Below are positions 57,638 to 64,000 of a stretch of DNA of 64,000 bases, piece after piece. Below the pieces are notes generated by a model. The model had not been told where the DNA came from. It saw only the letters and a list, made by a program, of their open reading frames with translations, and made no database searches. Origin of the DNA: Streptomyces sp. NBC_00102 (GTDB lineage: Bacteria > Actinomycetota > Actinomycetes > Streptomycetales > Streptomycetaceae); NCBI RefSeq assembly GCF_026343115.1, contig NZ_JAPEMC010000001.1, forward strand, positions 5,807,001 through 5,871,000, written 5' to 3'. The first letter of the stretch is position 1, and every line of letters starts with the position of its first letter. Made by a program: the position numbers and the translations under genes.

Positions 57638-60610
57638 GTGATCGCGCTCATCGCCTGCCACTTCGCGCTGGCGGCCTGCGCCGGTCCCCTGGTGCACCGG
57701 CTGGGCAGACGTGCGTTCACCGTGCTCGCACTTCCGCCCGCGGCCACCACGGTCTGGGCCTTCACGATGTGGTCGAGCGCCGCCGACGGGCGGGCCGACA
57801 CCTGGTCCTGGGACTGGATCCCGGCGTACGACGTCTCCGTCGACCTGCGCCTGGACGCCCTCGGCGAACTGATGGTGCTGCTCGCCGCGGGAGTCGGCAC
57901 CCTCGTACTGCTCTACTGCGCCTCGTACTTCGCCGACGACACCCCCCAACTGGCCCGGTTCGCCGGGAACCTGCTGGCCTTCGCCGGTGCGATGCTCGCG
58001 CTCGTCCTCGCCGACGACCTGATCACGCTCTACGTCTTCTGGGAGCTGACCACCGTCTTCTCCTACCTGCTGATCGGGCACACCAGCGAGAAGAAGCAGA
58101 GCCGCCGATCGGCGCTCCAGGCGCTCACCGTCACCACCTCCGGCGGACTGGCCATGCTGGTCGGTTTCCTGATCATCGGTCAGGCCGCGGGCACCTACCG
58201 GATCTCTGAGATCGTCGACCACCCGCCCACCGCGTCCGTCGCCGTCCAGGTCGCCGTGGCCCTCGTCCTGACGGGCGCGTTGTCGAAGTCCGCGATCTGG
58301 CCGTTCTCCCTCTGGCTGCCCAACGCCATGGCCGCACCGTCTCCGGTCAGCGCCTATCTGCACGCCGCCGCGATGGTGAAGGCCGGCGTCTACCTGGTGG
58401 CCCGGCTCGCCCCCGCCTTCGACGAGGTACCGCTGTGGCGCCCCGTCGTACTCGTCCTCGGCGCCGCCACCATGCTGCTCGGCGGCTGGCGCGCCCTGCG
58501 GCTGCACGACCTCAAACTCGTCCTCGCCTACGGCACCGTCAGCCAACTCGGCTTCCTCATCCTGCTGGCCGGGGACGGCAACCGGGACGCCGCGCTCGCC
58601 GCCGTCGCCATGATCCTGGCGCACGCCCTGTTCAAGGCCCCGCTCTTCCTCGTCATCGGCATCGTCGACCACGCCACCGGCACCCGCGACCTGCGCCGTC
58701 TCTCCGGCGTCGGACGCTCAACTCCGCTCGTGTGCGCCGTCGGCGTACTCGCCGCCGCGTCCATGGCCGCGATCCCCCCGATGCTCGGATTCGCCTCCAA
58801 GGAAGCCGCGTTCGAGGCACTCCTGCACGGCGACACCGCCGACCTGTGGACCCTCGCGGCCACCGTCGCGGGCTCCGCGCTCACCACCGCGTACACCCTC
58901 CGGTTCGTCTGGGGCGCCTTCCTGCGCAAGCCCGGCGTCGCGGACACCCCCGTCCACCGGGTCTCCGCCGCCTTCCTCGCCCCGCCCGCCGTGCTCGCCC
59001 TCGCCGGACTCGTGCTCGGCCCCGGGGTCGGCTGGACCGAGCACCTGTTCAGCCGGTACGCCGACGAGTTCCCCGCCACCGCCTACCCCTACCACCTCGC
59101 CCTCTGGCACGGCTTCGGCACCGCGCTGCTGCTCTCGGCCGTCGCCTGGGCGGGCGGCGCCCTGCTCTTCGCCGCCCGCGCCCCCGTCCGTACGCTCGCC
59201 CGGCGCATCGCCTGGCCCACCGCCGACAGCGTCTTCGGCCACCTCCTGCTCGGCCTGGAACGCCTCGCCCTCCAGATCACCGGCCTGGTGCAACGCGGTT
59301 CGCTCTCCGTCTACCTCGCCACCACCCTGCTCGTGCTGATCGCCGGACAGCTCGCGGTCCTCGTCACCGACCGCCCCTGGGACGACGCGGTCGCCCCGCG
59401 TCTCTGGGACTCACCCCTCCAGGGCGCGCTCGCCGTGCTCACCAGCGCCGCGGCCCTGCTCTGCCTCACCGTGAGCCGCCGGATGAAGGCCGTCGTGCTG
59501 GCCGGGCTCACCGGCTACGGCACCGCGCTGCTCTTCGTCATCCAGGGCGCCCCCGACCTCGCGCTGACCCAGTTCTGCGTCGAGACGGTCTCGATGATCG
59601 TGTTCGTGCTGGTGCTGCGGCGGATGCCGGTCCACTTCCAGGAGACCGTCACCTCCTGGCGCCGGGCCGTGCGCGTCCCCGTCGCCCTCGCGGCGGCCGC
59701 CACGTTCGGGGTCGCCGTCTGGGTCTCCGCCGCCGCGCGCACCGCCCGCCCGGCCGGTGCCGCGATGGTGGAGGAGGCCGCGAGCCACGGCCTCAAGGAC
59801 GTCGTCGCCACCATCCTGGTGGACCTGCGGGCCTGGGACACCATGGGCGAGTCGGCGGTGCTGGCCGCCGCGGCGGTGGGCGTGACCAGCCTCATCTACC
59901 TGCACCGCAGGAGTGAACAGCAGCCCGCCTCCGGCGAGGAGCGGCCCCCCGGCCCCACCGCGCCCGCCGTCCCCGCCGGCTTCCCCGCACTCACCACCGC
60001 GGCCCCGGCGCCCCGTACCGCCTGGGCCCTCTCCCGAGACCGCGACGCGCTCACCGGGCTCCCGCAGGGCGACGAGGGCGCCCCCGAACGCGACTGGCTC
60101 GCCGCCACCTCCACCCTCGCCCCCGAACACCGCTCCCTCGTCCTCGAAGTGGTGGCCCGGCTGCTGTTCCACCCCGTCCTGGTGCTCTCCGTGTACCTGC
60201 TCTTCTGCGCGGAGAACATGCCGGGCGGCGGCTTCGTCGCCGGGATGGTCGGCTCCGTCGCCCTCATCACCCGCTACCTCGCGGGCGGCCGGTTCGAACT
60301 CGCGGAGGCGGCGCCGCTGCCCCCCGGACTCATCACCGGAATGGGCCTGTTCCTCTCCACCGGTATCGCCCTGCTCGGCCTCGTCGACGGCACGGTGCTG
60401 CACGCCTGGACCTACCACGGGCACCTGCCGGTCCTCGGCGACTACCACCTCGGCACCTCGGTCCTCTTCGACTGCGGGGTCTACCTGCTGGTCCTCGGCG
60501 TCGTCCTCGACATCGTCCGCGCGCTGGGCGCGAAGATCGACCGGCAGATCGAACGGGCCGCCGCCCTGCGGCACCAGGGCCCGGCCGAGGCGGGAGGCGG
60601 CACCCGATGA
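57638..60610 (+). CDS. mrpA: Mrp Na+/H+ antiporter subunit A (A-B fusion)
   Basis: Multi-helix antiporter subunit of 990 residues homologous to the complex I subunit NuoL. The MrpA core carries key residues in FWELTTVFSYLLIG (near 133-146), LTGALSKSAIWPFSLWLPNA (near 212-231) and AAMVKAGVYLVARLAP. The end (LLFHPVLVLSVYLLFCAENM onward) is an MrpB-type domain fused to A, as in other actinobacteria, so no separate mrpB is expected. The complex exports Na+ for H+. The GTG at 57638 opens the operon; mrpC overlaps as ATGA. Confidence 0.93.
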   Translation: MIALIACHFALAACAGPLVHRLGRRAFTVLALPPAATTVWAFTMWSSAADGRADTWSWDWIPAYDVSVDLRLDALGELMVLLAAGVGTLVLLYCASYFADDTPQLARFAGNLLAFAGAMLALVLADDLITLYVFWELTTVFSYLLIGHTSEKKQSRRSALQALTVTTSGGLAMLVGFLIIGQAAGTYRISEIVDHPPTASVAVQVAVALVLTGALSKSAIWPFSLWLPNAMAAPSPVSAYLHAAAMVKAGVYLVARLAPAFDEVPLWRPVVLVLGAATMLLGGWRALRLHDLKLVLAYGTVSQLGFLILLAGDGNRDAALAAVAMILAHALFKAPLFLVIGIVDHATGTRDLRRLSGVGRSTPLVCAVGVLAAASMAAIPPMLGFASKEAAFEALLHGDTADLWTLAATVAGSALTTAYTLRFVWGAFLRKPGVADTPVHRVSAAFLAPPAVLALAGLVLGPGVGWTEHLFSRYADEFPATAYPYHLALWHGFGTALLLSAVAWAGGALLFAARAPVRTLARRIAWPTADSVFGHLLLGLERLALQITGLVQRGSLSVYLATTLLVLIAGQLAVLVTDRPWDDAVAPRLWDSPLQGALAVLTSAAALLCLTVSRRMKAVVLAGLTGYGTALLFVIQGAPDLALTQFCVETVSMIVFVLVLRRMPVHFQETVTSWRRAVRVPVALAAAATFGVAVWVSAAARTARPAGAAMVEEAASHGLKDVVATILVDLRAWDTMGESAVLAAAAVGVTSLIYLHRRSEQQPASGEERPPGPTAPAVPAGFPALTTAAPAPRTAWALSRDRDALTGLPQGDEGAPERDWLAATSTLAPEHRSLVLEVVARLLFHPVLVLSVYLLFCAENMPGGGFVAGMVGSVALITRYLAGGRFELAEAAPLPPGLITGMGLFLSTGIALLGLVDGTVLHAWTYHGHLPVLGDYHLGTSVLFDCGVYLLVLGVVLDIVRALGAKIDRQIERAAALRHQGPAEAGGGTR

Positions 60611-61248
60611 CCGTCAGCGCCTGCCTCCTCGCCACGGCCGTCGTGCTCTGCGCGGTCGGCGGCATCCTCATGCTCACCCGGCCGTTGACCCGCATCCTGC
60701 TGGGCGCGGTGATCGTCGGGAACGGCATCAACCTCCTCGTCCTGGCCGGCACCGGCTCGGCGGGCGCCGCGCCCCTGCTCTACGGCGTACCGCTGCGCGA
60801 GGTCACCGACCCGCTGCCGCAGGCCATCGCCCTCACCGCGATCGTCATCACCCTCGCCACCACCGCGTTCCTGCTCGCCATGGCCTACCGCAGCCACCAG
60901 CTGACCGGCACCGACGAGGTCCACGACGACCTGGAGGACCGGCGCATCGCGCTGCGCGCCGAGGTACGGGGCGAACGCGCGCAGCTCATCGAGGAGTACA
61001 AGACGGGGGACGCCCCCACCGGCGAGGAGCGCGCCCGCTACCTGGACGAACGCCGACGCCTGCGCCACCGGCTGCGCGCCGACCGCGCCCTCCAGGCCCG
61101 GGGCCGGGACGCGACCGGTGACCTCTGGCACGACGTACTCGGCGCCGACCCGGAGGACTACGCCGCAGCCGCCGGTGTCCGCTCTTCTCCGGACGCCCCC
61201 TCGCACCGCCCCCGCCCGGGAGACGACCAACCAGGAGACGCCGGATGA
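60607..61248 (+). CDS. mrpC: Mrp antiporter subunit C
   Basis: NuoK-like three-helix subunit: ILMLTRPLTRILLGAVIVGN, GINLLVL and DPLPQAIALTAIVITLATTA. At 213 residues it is much longer than the usual 110-150, owing to a charged Arg/Glu-rich cytosolic tail from about residue 100. Coupled to both neighbours by ATGA overlaps. Confidence 0.92.
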   Translation: MTVSACLLATAVVLCAVGGILMLTRPLTRILLGAVIVGNGINLLVLAGTGSAGAAPLLYGVPLREVTDPLPQAIALTAIVITLATTAFLLAMAYRSHQLTGTDEVHDDLEDRRIALRAEVRGERAQLIEEYKTGDAPTGEERARYLDERRRLRHRLRADRALQARGRDATGDLWHDVLGADPEDYAAAAGVRSSPDAPSHRPRPGDDQPGDAG

Positions 61249-62906
61249 ACGCCCTCGTCCCGCTGCCGGTGCTGCTGCCGCTCAGCGCCACCGGCCTCAG
61301 CCTCGCCTTCGGCACCCGCCTCAAGCGCTTCCAGCGCTTCATCAGCGTCGCCGTGCTCACGGTCGTCCTCGGGCTCTCCGCCGGACTCATGGCCGCCACC
61401 CAGTCCGAAGGCCCGCTCTCCGTCCACCTCGGGGACTTCGCCCCGCCGCTCGGCATCACCCTGGTCGCCGACCGGCTCTCCGCCCTGATGCTGACCGTCT
61501 CCTCGGCCGTCACCCTCTGCGTGCTCGTCTACTCCCTCGGGCAGGGCATGGCCGACCGCGACGAGGAGACCCCCGTCGCCGTCTTCCACCCCGCCTACCT
61601 CATCCTCGTCGCCGGGGTCTCCTGCACCTTCCTCGCCGGAGACCTCGTCAACCTCTACGTCGGCTTCGAGATCATGCTGGTCGCCAGCTTCGTTCTGCTC
61701 ACCCTCGGCGGCACCGGACCGCGCGTGCGGGCCGGCTCCACGTACGTGATCATCTCGCTCTTCTCCTCGATGCTCTTCCTCACCGCCATCGCCATGACCT
61801 ACGCGGCGGCCGGCACCGCCAACCTCGCCCAGCTCGCCCAGCGGCTGCCCGGACTCCCGCTCGGGGTGCAGACGCTGATCCAGGCCATGCTGCTGACGGT
61901 CTTCGCCATCAAGGCCGCCGTCTTCCCACTCGGCGCCTGGCTCCCGGACTCCTACCCCACCGCTCCCGCGCCCGTCACCGCCGTCTTCGCGGGACTCCTC
62001 ACCAAGGTCGGCGTCTACAGCATGCTGCGGACCGAGACCCTGCTCTTCCCCGGCAACCGCGTCGGCGACCTGCTGATGGCCGTCGCCCTCGCCTCGATGC
62101 TCGTCGGCATCCTCGGCGCCGTCGCCCAGACCGACCTCAAGCGGCTGTTCTCCTTCACCCTGATCAGCCACATCGGTTACATGATCTTCGGCATCGGCCT
62201 CGCCACCCGCCAGTCGTACGGCGGCGCGATCGTCTACGTCACCCACCACATCACCGTGCAGACCACGCTCTTCCTCGTCGCCGGGCTGGTGGAACGCCGG
62301 GGCGGCACCACCGAACTCACCCGGACCGGCGGCCTCGCCCGCGCCGCCCCGCTGCTCGCCGTGCTCTACCTCGTACCGGCCCTCAACATGGCGGGCATCC
62401 CGCCGTTCTCCGGCTTCATCGGCAAACTCGGCCTGATGCGCGCCGGTGTGGCCGACGGCAGCGTCTGGGCCTGGCTCCTGGTGGCCGGCTCCACCGCGAC
62501 CAGCCTGCTGACGCTGTACGTCATGGCCAAGGTCTGGAACCTCGCCTTCTGGCGCGACGCCCCGCCCGGACAGGCGCTCGACGGCACCGTCCTGGAGGCC
62601 GACTCCGACGAGGACGACGATGCCGCCGACGCCGACGAGGGACCGGACCGCATGCCCGGCACGGGCGACGAACCGGTGAGCCACCTGCCCGGACCGGCCG
62701 GGCGCGCGTTCGCCGCCACCCTGCACGGCCGCGCCATCACCACCACGAGCCGGCTGCCCCGCACCATGGTCGCGGCCACCGCCGCCGGAGTCCTCATCAG
62801 CCTCGCCTTCACCGTGTTCGCCGGGCCGCTGACCACCTACACCGACCGGACGGCCACCGAACTCCTGCGCCGCGCCCCCTACATCGACGAGGTGCTCGAC
62901 CGGTGA
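61245..62906 (+). CDS. mrpD: Mrp antiporter subunit D
   Basis: NuoM/N-like subunit of 553 residues with about fourteen helices. Proton-path segments are NLYVGFEIMLVASFVLLTLG (near 137-156), FAIKAAVFPLGAWLPDSYPT (near 219-238) and LLTKVGVYSMLR. An acidic insert, EADSDEDDDAADADEGPD, lies near residues 448-465 before the last helix and is unusual. Coupled by ATGA to mrpC and by GTGA to mrpE. Confidence 0.93.
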   Translation: MNALVPLPVLLPLSATGLSLAFGTRLKRFQRFISVAVLTVVLGLSAGLMAATQSEGPLSVHLGDFAPPLGITLVADRLSALMLTVSSAVTLCVLVYSLGQGMADRDEETPVAVFHPAYLILVAGVSCTFLAGDLVNLYVGFEIMLVASFVLLTLGGTGPRVRAGSTYVIISLFSSMLFLTAIAMTYAAAGTANLAQLAQRLPGLPLGVQTLIQAMLLTVFAIKAAVFPLGAWLPDSYPTAPAPVTAVFAGLLTKVGVYSMLRTETLLFPGNRVGDLLMAVALASMLVGILGAVAQTDLKRLFSFTLISHIGYMIFGIGLATRQSYGGAIVYVTHHITVQTTLFLVAGLVERRGGTTELTRTGGLARAAPLLAVLYLVPALNMAGIPPFSGFIGKLGLMRAGVADGSVWAWLLVAGSTATSLLTLYVMAKVWNLAFWRDAPPGQALDGTVLEADSDEDDDAADADEGPDRMPGTGDEPVSHLPGPAGRAFAATLHGRAITTTSRLPRTMVAATAAGVLISLAFTVFAGPLTTYTDRTATELLRRAPYIDEVLDR

Positions 62907-63526
62907 GCCGCCGATTCCCCCTCGGTCCCACGATGCCGCCGCTCAGCTTCACCCTGGGCAGGAGCGGTCGCCGCGTGATCGATCTGCCGCTCATCGCCTG
63001 GCTCACCGTGATCTGGGTGATGCTCTGGTCCACCCTGACCTGGGCGAACGTCCTCATCGGAGTGGTCGTCGCGGTCGTCGTCTGCCTGGCCTTCCCGCTG
63101 CCCAGGGTCGATCTCGGGCTGCGCCTGCACCCCTGGGGCATCCTGCGGCTCGCCGGCTATCTGCTGTACGACATGGTCACCTCCGGTCTGAAGGTGACCG
63201 GGCAGATCCTCGCCGGCAGACCGCACCGGGCCGCCGTCATCGCGGTACCGCTGCGCTGCCGCAGCGACCTGATGCTCACCGCCACCGCCGTCGCCGTCTC
63301 CAACGTGCCGGGCGGTGCCATCGTCGAGGTACGCCGTTCCACCGCCACCGTCTTCCTGCACGTGCTCGACGCCGACCTGACCGCCGAACTCGAAGCGGCC
63401 CGCCGTTCGGTGTGGCGGATGGAGGCCCTGACCGTACGGGCCTTCGGCACCCGGGACGAGATCGCCCGGGTCGCCCAGCCGCCGCCGGAACCACCCCACC
63501 CGCAGACCGGGAGCACCCCCGCATGA
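62903..63526 (+). CDS. mrpE: Mrp antiporter subunit E
   Basis: A 207-residue subunit with two to three N-terminal helices (LIAWLTVIWVMLWSTLTWAN, VLIGVVVAVVVCLAFPLPR) and the conserved MLTATAVAVSNVPGGAIVEV segment. MrpE is needed for full antiport activity. GTG 62903 overlaps the mrpD stop; the end overlaps mrpF. Confidence 0.92.
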   Translation: MSRRFPLGPTMPPLSFTLGRSGRRVIDLPLIAWLTVIWVMLWSTLTWANVLIGVVVAVVVCLAFPLPRVDLGLRLHPWGILRLAGYLLYDMVTSGLKVTGQILAGRPHRAAVIAVPLRCRSDLMLTATAVAVSNVPGGAIVEVRRSTATVFLHVLDADLTAELEAARRSVWRMEALTVRAFGTRDEIARVAQPPPEPPHPQTGSTPA

Positions 63527-63882
63527 GCGCGACCGAGAACGTCGACCGCTGGCTGCTGTACGTGGCGGTGGCGATGATCGTCGTCGCCGGACTGCTGCTG
63601 CTCGCGCGCATCTGGCGCGGGCCCTCGATGCTCGACCGCGCGCTCTCCCTCGACGTGTGCGCGGCCCTGATCATCGCCGGTCTCGGAGCCCGCGCGGCAC
63701 TGGTCCGCGACACCTTCTACTTCCCGATCATGCTGGTGCTGGCGTTCCTCGGCTTCACCGGCTCCGTCGGCATCGCCCGCTTCATCGCGGTGCGCGACCG
63801 GCCGCGCCCGCACCACGGGGCGGGCCGCCCCTCCGGCACGAAGCCGGACCGTCCCTCCGGCACGAAGGAGACCGGACCATGA
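63523..63882 (+). CDS. mrpF: Mrp antiporter subunit F
   Basis: Three-helix subunit of 119 residues with the family signature RIWRGPSMLDRALSLDV (near 29-45) and DTFYFPIMLVLAFLGF. The tail carries a duplicated RPSGTK (KPDRPSGTK). ATGA overlaps on both sides. Confidence 0.92.
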   Translation: MSATENVDRWLLYVAVAMIVVAGLLLLARIWRGPSMLDRALSLDVCAALIIAGLGARAALVRDTFYFPIMLVLAFLGFTGSVGIARFIAVRDRPRPHHGAGRPSGTKPDRPSGTKETGP

Positions 63883-64000
63883 CCACCTGGCTCACCGTCG
63901 TCGACACCGCCGGCGCCGTCGCCGTCCTGCTCGGCGCCGCCACCTGCCTGCTCGGCACCTTCGGCATGCTCCGGCTGCCCGACGTCCTCTCCCGCAGCCA
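63879..64000 (+). CDS. mrpG: Mrp antiporter subunit G, cut by the window edge
   Basis: The first 40 codons (MTTWLTVVDTAGAVAVLLGA, then LLGTFGMLRLPDVLSRSH) match the start of MrpG. The gene continues beyond 64000. Confidence 0.9.
   Translation, partial: MTTWLTVVDTAGAVAVLLGAATCLLGTFGMLRLPDVLSRS

Noticed and set aside
57638..62906. Part of the respiratory complex I (nuoL/M/K) operon
   Set aside because: Gene order A(B)-C-D-E-F-G with MrpE, F and G signatures identifies an Mrp antiporter.

Overview
The window reads as Streptomyces chromosome. It is very GC-rich with near-universal G/C third codon positions. It holds two complete conservons (cvnABCD: sensor kinase, roadblock, DUF742 and small GTPase genes), a CYP154/CYP157-type P450 pair, a perfect CebR-type box, a SepF-like gene, in-frame TTA codons and many leaderless or GTGA/ATGA-coupled starts. 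No rRNA, tRNA, CRISPR array, insertion sequence or prophage was seen. Functions are assigned from sequence motifs alone; no database search was possible.

Left part (1-15.4 kb). Phosphate-type permease genes pstC-pstA run off the left edge, with a PHO-box-like repeat in front and no pstS beside them. A small DUF1508-like gene follows. Conservon 1 (cvnA-B-C-D, then a CYP157-like and a CYP154-like P450, all on the minus strand and mostly translationally coupled) is followed by a secreted lipase, an S-adenosylmethionine methyltransferase, a Beta-family protein, and a divergent MarR regulator/DMT exporter pair sharing a perfect palindromic operator.

Catabolic region (15.4-31.2 kb). Eleven minus-strand genes form a tight operon: aldehyde dehydrogenase, extradiol-type VOC dioxygenase, aspartate-dehydrogenase-like enzyme, alpha/beta hydrolase, cupin, two SDRs (one without the SDR catalytic residues), a thiamine-diphosphate decarboxylase-like enzyme, a VanB-type reductase, a 78-residue recombinase-like helix protein and a Rieske oxygenase. 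A divergent MFS importer shares the intergenic region, which holds two CTAAG-N2-CTTAA palindromes placed on or beside good promoters. I read this as an uncharacterised pathway that imports, oxidises and ring-cleaves an aromatic or related acid. It is the best candidate here for an undescribed system. Beyond it lie an EcsC/TerB-like protein, a MarR regulator, a TetR regulator with its own palindrome, and another SDR.

Middle (31.4-51.6 kb). This part holds a secreted GH74 xyloglucanase with a CBM2 module under a CebR-type box, an acidic unknown protein, an MBL hydrolase coupled to a DsbD-alpha-like lipoprotein, a DUF4352 protein, a SepF-like gene preceded by a 19-codon leader ORF, an ATPase-like gene with a defective Walker A motif coupled to a MazG-type pyrophosphohydrolase, a DUF6099-like gene, an F420-type LLM oxidoreductase and a homocysteine S-methyltransferase. 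The bacterial RNA-repair pair hen1-pnkp follows, then arginine deiminase, ornithine carbamoyltransferase and an amino-acid permease (arginine use), and a convergent RsbW-like anti-sigma kinase.

Right part (51.8-64 kb). Conservon 2 has a large nitrate/nitrite-sensor-type CvnA, and an FAD monooxygenase sits where a conservon usually carries a P450. Divergent from it, the Mrp-type Na+/H+ antiporter operon mrpA(B)-C-D-E-F-G runs off the right edge. Short in-register tandem duplications at gene ends and starts recur throughout the window.
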